From: Rutpela maculata
Lineage: Eukaryota > Arthropoda > Insecta > Coleoptera > Cerambycidae
Direction of reading: 5' to 3'
DNA length: 64,000 bases
NCBI GenBank assembly: GCA_936432065.2
Contig: OW386289.2
Coordinates: 35,855,903-35,919,902, forward strand
The translations under genes were made by a program, and so were the position numbers. Position 1 is the stretch's first letter. Each line of letters begins with the position of its first letter. Positions 46,230-57,398 of the stretch are shown in pieces. The notes under the pieces were generated by a model, which had not been told where the DNA came from, ran no database searches, and worked only from the letters and a program-made list of their open reading frames with translations.

Positions 46230-47520
46230 GAAAAAATGTGATTGATCATATTTCGCATGTAGTGGACACAAATGTCAGGGAAAAAAATGTGAAATATGTA
46301 CAGGGTGATCATTAAAAAAATATGATGGAAATAATATTTGGACTGTGGATGACACGATTACCGAGGATGAAATCTGACATACTTTTAGTGAAAAGTATAG
46401 CGGGTGGTTACTCTTTAAAATAACTAATTAAGAAACGGCAGAGAAAAATAATATTTGGAATTCAATTGTCACTATGTCCAGGAAGAAAACCTGATATACT
46501 TTCACTTAAAGAATATACAGAGTAGTCATCCTACAGAAAAGATAATGAATGGTCATAAATAGGCAGGGAAGTTTTGCTTAAATTTTTTTTGAGATTTTTT
46601 TAAAAAATGTATACAAATTCTTCAGATTATGAGGTGGACAATTCCATATTCAAAGTAATATGTAAAATCGAAATAATTCATATGGGCAATAACAGATTCA
46701 TTTCTCGTTTTAAATTAGAAAGCCCCTATAGTATATTAAGTATCAAGAACGGTAGGGGACGTTTACAATCCCTAACGTTCGCGATGCTTTATACTGTTTT
46801 TGGCACGATTGTATTAAATTACACTTCATTGACGAACTAGGTAGGCGGGATACCGGGCACCCAAACAGCACGTCCAATTGTCATTACGTCTCTACAAGAT
46901 ATACACATGAGAAACAAAATATGTTAAGGTGGATCTAATTGTTAAACTAGTACTGACGTACACATATGAGATACACTTATGTTTATATTGACAGAATTAT
47001 GTGATACAATGTTTAATAATTGTATACCGTATGCACTCAAGATTCTAAACATTTTTATATAACGTAAAGAAGGATCATTAGAATGTTGAAATTTGACGTC
47101 CGTAGAAGATGCCTACAAGGTTTAAGTCATATGTATGTGTGATGCTTTATATAATACTTGTGCCTACTGTATACACCACATAAAAGTGCGATATATACAT
47201 ATGATACAAATAACTATATACACTTTTTAGTTGTGTCTTATCGTGTCTACATTCGACTATTCGAGCATGGAACAGTGTGCGCGCGCAAAGCGTCAGCGTG
47301 AGCATACCGGCCATGTGTATCTCATGTGTCCTCTTTCCTCTATAAGAGTGGTCATAGCCACACATATAGCAGGCATTTTTGTTTTTTAACAATATCCAAA
47401 ATAATTTATATTCGAAAGAGTTTGCAAAGATTCGGCAGTTTTAAAGATATCGAGTTCTTTTAGTAATAAAATTAGATTAAAATGCATTAAAAAGCAAAAT
47501 CTAGCCGTTGCGTGTTCTAC
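46230..47520. other. Array remainder and unassigned DNA
   Basis: 46,230-46,560 continues the tandem units described at 36,540. The rest, to 47,520, has short frames but no recognisable gene. A GC-richer block at 47,270-47,340 (GTGCGCGCGCAAAGCGTCAG) stands out from the AT-rich background. Confidence 0.5.
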
Positions 47521-47555
47521 TACCTATAAAGTCTTTAAGCAGATATTCAAACAGA

Positions 47556-48328
47556 AGTCAGTGGTTGAGTGAGTTAAACATTAAGCGGCGAGTCATAATG
47601 CCCCATTCCAGATCAAACACCCCCTACCATACCAAGCGTTGCCTATCTTCCGGCAACCTCTTCCCTAGCCATACTTTCCTATACCACAACCTACTATTTC
47701 CACATCTTTGATCTTTCCTCAACTTTATCTTTCCAATCCTTTCTATTCTCTTTCTGTATGTTCTATTTTTGTTCCTTTTTTTATTTTGTTTGTTCTTTTT
47801 GTCATCAAAAATTTCATTTTGGCCGATAAATTTCTAAAAAATTCAAACATTTTTAAATCCCATCCTTTTTCCACCACATTTTCCTGACGTCAGGGAGACC
47901 ACCAGGTCGGCAGTTCTCGTACGGGTTTTTTCGTTTAGCTTTTCACCCGAGTCAGTAGCCAAAATTTATTTAGTGTTATAACCAGTTACTAGTTCTAAGT
48001 TTTATATGTATTAGTTTTAGGCCTTTGTGGGCAGCATTATTTTCAAAGGTATTATTAATTTTAAACCCACGCTAGGTGGGTAGGAATTTTAATTGTTCTT
48101 TATATCATTGTCGTCAAGCCGAACCGAACCTGATCCGCCCAGCCCTACAATCACCACGGCGCTACGCGCTGTGGTTGTCTGGCTGGCTCCGGGCCAGGTT
48201 TCGGGGAGGCGCATATGTATCTATAAATGTTAATAAATTTTATTTGCTTGCTTGCTTGCTTAAGCGGCGAGTCAAGAGGTACGCGGTTCGATCCGTGCTC
48301 ACTCTGTTTTTTTTTTTTTTTTTTTTTT
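47556..48328 (+). other. tRNA-like / SINE-like sequence split by a retroposon
   Basis: The A-box-like GTCAGTGGTTGAGTGAG lies at 47,557-47,573. The B box GGTTCGATCC lies at about 48,284-48,293, with the matching CTCACT end and a T-run of about 22 at 48,306. The 664-bp insertion separates them. Without it, AGTGAG and CTCACT bracket only about 57 nt, too short for a normal tRNA, so this is more likely a tRNA-derived repeat. Confidence 0.4.
47596..48259 (+). mobile_element. Short non-LTR retroposon with 15-bp target duplication
   Basis: Flanked by TTAAGCGGCGAGTCA at 47,581-47,595 and 48,260-48,274. The 3' end is a (TTGC)n tail after AATAAATTTTATT. A hairpin precedes the tail: ACAATCACCACGGCGC with GCGCTGTGGTTGT (about 48,145-48,176). 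GC-rich relative to its surroundings in the last 150 bp. No ORF is recognised, so it is a non-autonomous or 5'-truncated element. Confidence 0.75.
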
Positions 48329-48786
48329 TGTTAAAATAATTGCAAAAAAACTTTTAGTTGTTTTTTTCAAGGTAATAACTGCTTATAAAACCGATGTACG
48401 AATATACTTCTTTTCAATTTTAGGTCTGTTTTAGACCATTAAATATTCTATTATGTTGTAGATGATATATTTATACCTAACCGTTTTTTCTCCAACACGT
48501 TTCCCAGGTTTGTATAAGTACTTCAACTTAAAACTTTAATTCTTAACTCAGGTGACACTGGTGACAGTTTAATTAAATTAAATAAGTTCTTCTTAATAAT
48601 TATAAAGAAATAAAAATACTAGTAACTCGAAATATTCAGGTTTGGGAACACGTAAAAAATAGAAAAAAAAAAGAAAACTTGAAAGACTTTCATATATTTT
48701 AAATAAGACTAGAAATTTAATTTCACACATAATAAAGACTTCATACACATCATAAATACTGCTTTTAGCATCCGAAATAACAGTCA

Positions 48787-48869
48787 CCACGATAGCTCAG
48801 TTGGTAGAAGCGTCAGTACTGTAATACGGACAACAGAGACATGTGTAGGTTCGACCCCTACCCACCGCA
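48787..48869 (+). pseudogene. tRNA-Tyr-like sequence
   Basis: A-box GATAGCTCAGTTGGTAGAAG, an ACTGTAA anticodon-loop-like stretch and a perfect T arm GTAGG-TTCGACC-CCTAC. The would-be acceptor strands (ACCACGA and CCACCGC) do not pair and the D stem has one extra A, so it is a tRNA pseudogene or a tRNA-derived repeat. The T arm is unusually well kept. Confidence 0.5.
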
Positions 48870-48874
48870 ATTGG

Positions 48875-49650
48875 CAAAGGTAAGTAAAAATGAATTTAAT
48901 AACTTAATAAACATTATAATTTACAGGCAACCCTTGTGAGAAGAAATTGGAGTGATGGTAAACAATATTAGATAGTTAATGTAAATAAATATACGGATGA
49001 CTAACAAATAAATTCATAGGACAAAAAGTATTTATGCATTAATTACTTTATTTTTATCAAGTAGACTTACTAACTAGTATGTAGTTTTATATGTTCTCAT
49101 TGCTAAAAACCTGTGGGGGGTTACCAAATATAACCTGAAAAAGACGTCAAATTAACGTCTAGCATAAGAAGTCATTCGTCTGAAACATTAGGAAATCAAT
49201 CACTGTGCATCCGATAACACACTGTGGATCAAATTATTTGGGTATATGTAAATGGTATACTGTGGCTACATTGTGAGGCGGACGTTTAACCTATGTGCAT
49301 ACGTGTGTGCCTACAATGTGTAAACGTAGCACATTTACATCGTAGAATTGTGTAACCTTGTGTCTGCATCTAGATACATCGTCACAATGCGAACACATCG
49401 TAATCGTTATTTGGTGTGCTGTATGGGCAATTACCCGGTGGGCCGCCAGCGTTCAAGGTCGGGCCGTCCATGTGTGCCTATGTACGGTGCACACGTTGTA
49501 GAACCTCCCAGTCGAAGAATAAATAAAAAACTTCGACTTGAGAAATATTTATTAAAAGACAATTTAGAGCATAACTAAACATATTTAAGGCGTCAGTGAC
49601 GAAGACTAGCAAAAAAGAACTCGTACACGTTCACAGAAACGTAAATCACA
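48875..49650. other. Unassigned DNA
   Basis: No gene, RNA or repeat that I can support. Short open frames here lack any protein-like signature. Confidence 0.45.
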
Positions 49651-50900
49651 ACAAGCCCCAGACAGCACAGGATATCCATACGGCATCCATTTCTTGTCCA
49701 CATCATGTCCGCATGTCCAAGGACATAGTATGGATATCCTGTGGACGTCTGTTTTATGTCCGTACATGGATATCCATACATTATCCATAGGGGGATATCC
49801 ACTAGATGTCCATTTATTATCAATTTACTAATATTCCTATTCATCGTCCATTAAGGGATATTGGATGCCCGTTTCTGATCCTTTTACTACTATCTGTATA
49901 TTGTCCATGGAGAGACATCCAGTGGATATCCGTTCTTATCCATCAACGAATATCCATACATTGTCCATTAAGGGATATACATCGGATGCTCGTTTCTGAT
50001 CCATCTACAAATATCTGTACATTGTTCATCGAAAGATATCCACTGGATATCCGTTTTTATCCATCAACGAATATCCGTATATTGTCCATTAAGGGATATA
50101 CATTGGATGCTCGTTTGTGATCCATCAACAAATATCCGTACTTTGTCCATCGAGAGATATCCACTGGATATCCGTTTTTATCCATCAACATATATCCGTA
50201 AATTGTCGATTCGAGACAGCACATAACACCCACTGGATGTCCATATTAAGTCCATATGAAGTCCTGAAAGTCCGTGTATCACAAACGGATATCCACTGGA
50301 TGTCCGCTTGTGGATTAACTTTGATATTTTTCTTTGGACATCCACTGGACATACAGTGGATATCCACCAAAAAGCCATACCTACTTAAACAAGTTATATA
50401 GCAACTTGGACCTTATATTTGAAGAAACATTGTGTTTTATTAATTTTTTAAGATATAGTCAAATTTCAATTTTATTAATTTGTTTCATTGTCTATTTGGA
50501 TTGCAAGAATTGGTATGAATTTAAGTATTACCATATGCTAACTATGCTATATGCGAACTATTGCTAACTATTCTTCACGGGATAAAATGGCCGAACTGTT
50601 TACCGTTGATTGGAATATTTCAATCAAAGCCATTAGCTTCTTACCATATTTATGTATTTGTATAACTCACGTATGTTTAAAAACCGAGCGCTTTGTAATC
50701 GGAAATTATAATTTGATTGGCTCAAGTTGGTCAACTGAACCAATGAACAGCGATCAGCGACTTCTCTCCCGTTAGTCACGTTTACAAATGGCTTCCAGTC
50801 ATTGACCTATTGTATGTCAATGCTTCCAGTTCTAAGTGTTTGTTTAGCTCTGTTCTACATAATATAGGAATATCTGGTGGCTTAAACGACAATAATAATA

Positions 50901-51953
50901 GTGATGTACAAGGAACACGTACAGGGTTTTTATCTCTACATTAAAAGTGCAAACGTGCAAACTGCTGATGGTGAAATACCAAGATTCCATCTGCAGACAG
51001 AAAATTTGGCTTCAACAAATAGAAGCAGCTCTGATTTCAATTTATCTAGTTTAAAACCTGAATCTACTATTGGTAAGTTGAATTTATCTCCATTTATCTA
51101 TGAAAATGTGTTTATATTTACCTATGTAACCTTCCAACCTGTTTATATAAAATTATATTTCACATATATCGCCGGCTTAAAATCTTTACCAGCTAACCCC
51201 ACTTTTTAAGCAAAATCACATCTATGCACCGTTGGAAAGGTTACTGTTACTCCACCCAGCACCCCTTTTCGCTCCCCGGTCCCGTAACTTTCTCATTTTT
51301 TTTCGCTTAATTGCATAAATTTTTTTTTCGTAAATGTACTCTAAGTATCATATTTATACTATTTATTACTTTTTAGAAAATTTGAAAAATCCGATATACA
51401 TAAACTTTATCAGACTCTTTAACAGCAAATACATACACTTAACTAATAATGCGAATTGGCTCGCTTTCTTCCAAAAAGTAATTAGTTGCCAGTTTAATTT
51501 GTTTACTCTATTTTTTTTATTCTTTTTAAATTTTTTTAGATTAAGGACTTAATACAACCGGGCGGAAGAACAACATACGATTCGATACATCGATGCTTGC
51601 AGCAAACAATAATTCAAATTAAATTTTATTATGTAAGTATTAGGAGTCATCTTTCATGAATTGTTTCTTTCAGTTATGAGTATGAACTATATGAACCCCT
51701 GAAAAATCACTGTCAATTAGGTGAACCCCCCTCACCCCCTCAAAAAATGTCTTAAATAAAAATTAAGCAGAATAAAAATCTCCAAAAAAGTTCGTATGAC
51801 ACACTTAATGTTTGTTGCAGAAATCGTACTTGTTTATATAATTTTGAAACTGCCATCCCCGCACGTTTCGGCACTTCGGCAGGTAATGAGTTGCCCCCTA
51901 CCATGATTGAATCTGGTGATACATTTGGCATGAGTGCTCTTGAATTGCTATGA
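50901..51953 (+). other. Candidate spliced gene inside the 4.2-kb element
   Basis: An ATG-started frame from 50,904 ends at a consensus donor (TTG|GTAAGT, GT at 51,073). A 93-bp segment 51,540-51,632, open throughout, has a TTTTTTTAG acceptor and GTAAGT donor. A third segment from acceptor TTTGTTGCAG (51,811-51,820) is open to TGA at 51,951. The phases of these three do not join into one frame, so a further exon, a different start or decay must be assumed. Upstream, 50,705-50,745 has two CCAAT-type motifs (GATTGG, ACCAAT). The peptides are not recognised. Confidence 0.3.
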
Positions 51954-52003
51954 TTTTTTTAGGGATTTAGAGGAGTAGCTTATTGATAACTTTTACATTA
52001 CTG

Positions 52004-52539
52004 TACAGGGTGGACCAAATTAGATGAGATTTGGGGTTTTCTCTAAAACTATATGGCAGATAGATAAATAGATAGATTTTCGAGAAACAAATAATGGCAC
52101 AAACCGCGATCGTCTATCTTTTTCGACTACCGAGCTACAGAGCGTTTTTGAAAAATTGTCATTTTTGGATGATTTCTATATCTCAATTACCAAGTGTCGA
52201 ATCAAAAATCGATTTTTTTGAGTAGAATCCGTTGCTGATAAGAAGAAAATTATGCATGCCTCAGTTTTAGAGGTATAGACATAATTTGTGTTTTGTTAAT
52301 AATTTTGTTCCATTACGCGACTTTCGATTCGACACTTGGTAATTGAGATAGAGGTCATCCAAAAATGCCAATTTTCCAAAAACACTCTGTGGCTTGATAG
52401 TCGAAAAAGATAGACGATCGCGGTTTACGCCATTGTTTGTTTCTTGAAAATCGAGCTCAGGACACCTATATTGGTTTTTGTCTATCTGCCATAGTTTTAG
52501 AGAAAACCCCAAATCCCTTCTAATTTGGTTCACCCTGTA
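52004..52539. mobile_element. Foldback MITE with TACAGGGTGGACC ends
   Basis: The termini TACAGGGTGGACCAAATTAG and TAATTTGGTTCACCCTGTA are inverted, with TA at both edges. Inverted similarity extends about 200 bp inward (GGGGTTTTCTCTAAAACTAT and its complement). It fits a Tc1/mariner-type non-autonomous element inserted at TA. Frames inside are not coding. Confidence 0.85.
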
Positions 52540-53189
52540 TATGTAAACAAATATAAATTTAAGTTAAAAATAGAAAATTGTTATTATTTGAAAAACATAT
52601 CTAGTTTTGTCTATGAGTATAATCATGCAGAAATTAAGCAGATTTTCCTACATAATTTACAATTTTTAGGTGCGGCAGAAATACATCGTAACGCTGGCAC
52701 TGTGGGTGCAATAAAAAATTGATTAAGTTGAGCCAAGGAGAGACAAAACATGAGGAAAGATAGAATAGGATAAAATATATATGATAACATAATGGAACTG
52801 ATGTATAAATAATTTAATTTTAGAATAAAACGTTTTTTTTTACATTTTAACATACATATATCAATATATAACAACAACATCTAATCAACGGTCAAAAGTG
52901 TTGCAGTTATTTGAATTGATTGTTTTTATAAATACATAAAATTTATTAAATCTATTTATCCGCCTATTTATTTTTATTTGATTTGAAAGTAGTAGTTTTA
53001 ACGGATTTAAAGCCAATTTGAAATAAGTTATAAACAACGTTGGCATAGGTATGATGCATATGGTAAGTTCTCCTTTAGCACCATATACGAAATATTGCTT
53101 TTGCTATTTGATTTTGATTTAATTTAAATAATGAAATTAGTGCACATATTGTGAGACATATCCATTAAATGTAGAGGTCAACCAAAAGG

Positions 53190-53372
53190 GCTTTGCTGAT
53201 GAGTATCCTGTTTATTTAGTCAGAATTGGCTTTAACGATTAATTTATTTAGCAAAGAATAATTGACTATACTTGATGCAAAAGGCAAAAATTATATAGTC
53301 AATCCTAAACCTATAAATTAATTGTTAAGGCTGATGTTGACTAAATAAGTAAATTCTGATCAACAAAACTAT
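53190..53372. repeat. Imperfect 75-bp inverted repeat
   Basis: 53,190-53,276 (TTTATTTAGTCAGAATTGGC ... TTGACTATA) pairs with 53,296-53,372 (TATAGTCAA ... GTTGACTAAATAAG), forming a hairpin with a 20-nt loop. No gene. Confidence 0.6.
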
Positions 53373-53972
53373 TTTGAGTGACCTGCAGTTAATGGACGTC
53401 CAAGGGATGGCCAATGGATGTCCACAAGCGGACACAAAATGTGTAACCTATGGACGTCCCAATTTGTGACAAACGTATGGTCTATGGACATACAGTGGAT
53501 ATCCCTAAGGATTTACGATGGATATCTTATGGACGTCCAAAGTTGTGACAAAAGAATATCCACTGGATATCCCATGTGGTCCATATGTAATCCATAAGGA
53601 TATCCGCTTTATGTCCATTTACTGTATAACAAATACGTTCTATGTATGTCCAGTGGATATCCCTAAGGATTTACGATGGATATCTTATGGACGTCCAAAG
53701 TTATGACAAAAGAATATCCAATGGATATCCCATGTGGTCCATATATGATCCATAAGGATATCCGCTTTATGTCCTTCATGTCCAATGCGGATATCCACAG
53801 GACGTACATAGGATATGCTTGTGCTGTCTGGGAGGCTTGTACTGTGCAAAAGTACGCCAAAATTTCACTTAGTAAATATTTTTGTGGAGAAAAAAAAATA
53901 TTAATAATAATAATAAACGACTTTATTAAGAAAAAATACTCTACAGAGCGAAATTTAGGTCTACTCTTACAT

Positions 53973-54095
53973 TTAAGGGTAGGATTTTGCAGAGTGGGAG
54001 GGAAATATGCGTTCATTTTCGGTTTATGGTTTATTATGAATATTTAAACAATCGTAAATAGTATAATCTTTAAAATAGTTTCAAATACTTCCCAT
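53973..54095 (+). repeat. End of a piggyBac-type MITE
   Basis: TTAA followed by GGGTAGGATTTTGCAGAGTG and about 110 bp matching the left part of the MITE at 59,176-59,575. Confidence 0.65.
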
Positions 54096-54099
54096 TGCC

Positions 54100-54303
54100 A
54101 ATTTTACCTTGGCACACATTAAAGTCATAATCGACTTTATCAAAAGCTTTAGAATAATCTAATAAAACCAATGCGGTGATCATACCTCTATCCCTGGCCC
54201 TGATAATGTCATCCGTAACTTGACAAGGGGTAGAGGCAGTGCTATGAGCAGACCTAAATCCTTTTGATAAAGCAGGTAGAACACTGATAGGACTCAAGTC
54301 GAC
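54100..54303 (-). pseudogene. LINE-A reverse transcriptase fragment, downstream half
   Basis: Minus-strand frame with SPISVLPALSK, then an internally shortened part, then ARDRGMITALVLLDYSKAFD, the conserved RT motif A region of jockey-like elements. The upstream half of the same RT lies at 58,800-59,032. LINE-B is inserted between them in the codons of LDLSPIS. Confidence 0.75.
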
Positions 54304-54539
54304 AAATAATAATAATAATAATAATAATCTCTTTATTTCCAAAAGACCATGTTACAATGGCATAGGATATGTCAATAGAATAAAAGCAATAAAACAAAAT
54401 CAGTATAAGACACATAAAACTTAATTATAATATACAAACAGTAGCACTGATTATGCAAAAATAAGATAAACAAGACACGTATTAATAAAAACACATAATA
54501 TAGACTCTTAGCATAATAAAAACAGAAGTATATAACTAG

Positions 54540-57395
54540 TTAGGCATCAAGATATTCCAAAACAGAATAAAATACATTTTCTAATAAATAATTAGATACC
54601 ATTTTCTTAAATACTTTAATGTTGTTAATGGATTTCAATGCATCAGGTAGTTTGTTAAAACATTTTATACCCATATATTTAGGGGAGTTTTCATATAATG
54701 TTAAATTATGTCCTGGTATGGTTAACAATTCATTATGTCTAGTTTCGTAAGTATGATAATCACTATTAGAAATGAACAGTGAAGGATTGCTTTTAACAAA
54801 TATTAATATTTCTAAAATATAAATACACGGCAACGTCATTATCTTTAATGATTTGAAAAGTGGCCTGCACGATTCACTTCTCTTACAACCAACAATATTT
54901 CGCACTGCCCTTTTCTGAACCTTAAATATTCTATGCATTTAACTAGAATTACCCCAAAATATGATGCCATATCGTAAACGTGACAATATATGTGAAAAAT
55001 AAAAAGTTAGTGCTGTTGACTTATTTGCAACTTGTTTCAATCTATATAAGGCAAAACATAATGATGATAACTTATTACACAAAAAGTCGGAATGTTTTTC
55101 CAATTAAGGGCATTGTCCATATATATTCTTAAGAATTTTGTATTATTTACTTGCTCGATGGATTTATGTTCAATTTTTAATAAATGACTATAATTTATTA
55201 TGTTAATTCTCGGAGTGAAATTTATAAAAACTGTTTTTCAGATATAGTTTGGAATTTTTAAACCATTCTACAAAGTTATTTATTGCATTTTGCAGTGACT
55301 GTATTGTATTATCTATCGAGGAGCCGCACATTAAATATGTATTATCGTCTGCAAACATTGTTAATTTATTATTATTATCTAAGTATGGCAAATCATTAAC
55401 AAATATCAAAAATAACAAAGGTTCTAAAACGGATCCTTGCGGCACGCCAATTTTGACACTTTGTTCATTAGATTTTACGCCATCAATCTCAACTAACTGC
55501 TTTCTGTCCGCAAAATACGAATGCAGCCAATCATGTATCTTGCCTCGCAGACCATACTGGGATAATTTTTGGCTAAGTAAAAAATGACTTACTAAGTCAA
55601 ACGCTTTACTAAGGTCCATGAAAAGACCAACGCATTTTTTATTAATATCTAAATTATCATATAGCTTATTAATAAATTGTAATATTGCAGTCTGCGTGTT
55701 TCTGCCTCGTCTGAAACCATGTTGAGAATTGCTTAAGATGTCATGCTGTGTTAAAAATTGAACAATTTTTTCGAATACTATTTTTTCTAATATCTTTGAC
55801 AAAGAACAAAGTAAAGACACTGGCCTATAATTTTCTAGTAATAAGTGATCCCCCTTCTTAAATAAAGGTATAACTTTTGCTGTTTTAAATATTTTAGGAA
55901 ATATACCTGATTCTAAAGAGTAGTTAATAAGAAATGTTAATGGGTACACTAAGTAATTCACAGACATTTTTAATAAGTTGGAAGATATGTTGTCAATTCC
56001 GCACGAGTTTGAATTTTTTAAGTTCATTATTGTCTTATAGATAACATTCTCAGTAACAGGTCCGAGAAACATTGTGGGATAATTTTTTGGTAAACTAAAT
56101 GCGAAATTATATGCGCCATTTTGATGTTCTTCACTAATTTTCTTTGGTGTGTTAATAAAAAAGTTATTAAAATTTTCTGCTATTTGTTGTGGGTTATTAA
56201 TCAAAGTATTGTTTTCAGATTTTATTTCAGATATTGTGTTCATTTTATTATTGCCTAATGAGCCATTGATTATCTTCCAAGCAGCTTTATTTTTATTTAA
56301 AGCATTTAAATACACTTTTTGGTTTTGTAATTCTTTTGCTTTTTTTATAACTTGTCTGTATATTCTTTTGTATTTCCTGTAATATTCTTTGTCTGCCTCA
56401 TTATTATTTTGAATTATTATCTTGTGTAGTAACTTTAATTTTTGCGAAGAATTTACAATGCCTTGTGTCAACCAGGGCTTATTTCTTGAGTGATTAAGAT
56501 TAATTTTCTTTATAGGAAATGAAATTTCAAAATAATATTTTAGGATATTCGAAAATAATTCGAACCCTTCATCAACACTTTGGCTATTGTAAACCTCTGT
56601 CCACGATTCTGTACTTAAATAATATAAAAATGAATTGTATGAATTGTCATTAAACACCCTAGTATATATAAACTTATCAGCACTATGTTGTTGATTGTAA
56701 TCAAATTTTAACATCTGACTGGTATGATCCGACACTCCATTCTCTAAAATAGTACAGGATAAGTTATTTGTTAAGTTAGTACAAATATAGTCAATGGCAC
56801 TAGAAGAGTTAGTAGCAAATCTGGTTGGTTCTTTTACAGTAAAATCAATATTGTAAGCATTTAAGATATCTACCAAATTGTTACGATTGTCCGAATTTGA
56901 CAAAAAATCTATGTTTAGATCGCCGCAGAGAATAATCTTGTCATTATTTTTGCACACAATATTTAAAAACTTTTCTAACTCGGAAAAAAATAGAGTTATA
57001 TCTCCTGTTGGCGATCTATACACAGAAAAGATTTTTATGGTATAGCTGTCTAATACAATCTCAGCTCCACAGTACTCAAAATCTTTTTCTTTTGCTTCTA
57101 AATTAATTTTACTAATTTGCCTTACAGCATAATCAAAATTTTTCCTACAAAAGATAGCAACACCTCCATTTTTATTAATTGACCTGCAATATATATTTAC
57201 TAAATTGTATCCATCAATATTTACAAACTGTGTTTCTTGATCTGTAAGCCAATGTTCTTGTATGCACACAATATCAACATCATTTACACATAACGTAGTC
57301 TCAAATAAGTCTATTTTATTACGGATGCATTGTACATTTTGATTTAATATAGTTATAGTTCTATTGTTAATAATACTATCCTTATTACTTAATTG
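54540..57395 (-). CDS. LINE-B ORF2: endonuclease and reverse transcriptase
   Basis: The frame runs without a stop from the codon after the ORF1 UAG to 55,203 (about 730 codons). It has no ATG before the endonuclease motifs CIQEHWL, LCGDLNIDF and SAIDYI. RT follows: IPLFKKGD, NYRPVSLL, QHGFRRGR, LFMDLSKAFD, GVPQGSVLEPLLF and the catalytic FADDNT. After about 55,203 the frame is lost for about 260 bp and resumes as an open C-terminal part (54,540-54,938) with a Cys/His-poor tail ending in NKLPDALKSI-like sequence. So the 3' third carries at least one frameshift and this copy is probably inactive. It would make the target-site nick and reverse transcript in active relatives. Confidence 0.85.
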
Positions 57396-57398
57396 CTA
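57390..57398 (-). promoter_or_regulatory. Candidate stop-codon readthrough site between LINE-B ORF1 and ORF2
   Basis: Sense strand reads GAG-UAG-CAA-UUA. ORF1 and ORF2 are in the same frame and only this UAG separates them. UAG followed by CARYYA is the TMV-type readthrough context. Confidence 0.6.

Larger units (their letters stand above)
49657..53832. mobile_element. 4.2-kb element bounded by inverted GGATATCC-rich arrays
   Basis: The left end CCCAGACAGCACAGGATATC and the right end TATGCTTGTGCTGTCTGGG are inverted copies. Inward of each lies an array built of GGATATCC / TCCACTGGATATCC words (49,657-50,366 and 53,389-53,832). The left array has a higher-order unit of about 125 bp (TATCCATCAACGAATATCCG then TTGTCCATTAAGGGATATAC). 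The interior 50,370-53,388 has candidate exons and other repeats. No clean target duplication is visible. The class is unknown; a foldback-type DNA transposon is a reasonable guess. Confidence 0.6.

Noticed and set aside
48787..48869. Functional tRNA-Tyr gene
   Set aside because: Acceptor strands do not pair and the D stem has an extra base; listed as a pseudogene.
49593..50401. Many overlapping frames on both strands
   Set aside because: Produced by the GGATATCC arrays, whose words are open in several frames.
52267..52533. 88-codon frame in the mariner-type MITE
   Set aside because: Covers the inverted repeat arm of a non-coding element.
55249..55587. Plus-strand frames inside LINE-B
   Set aside because: Shadows of the minus-strand RT.
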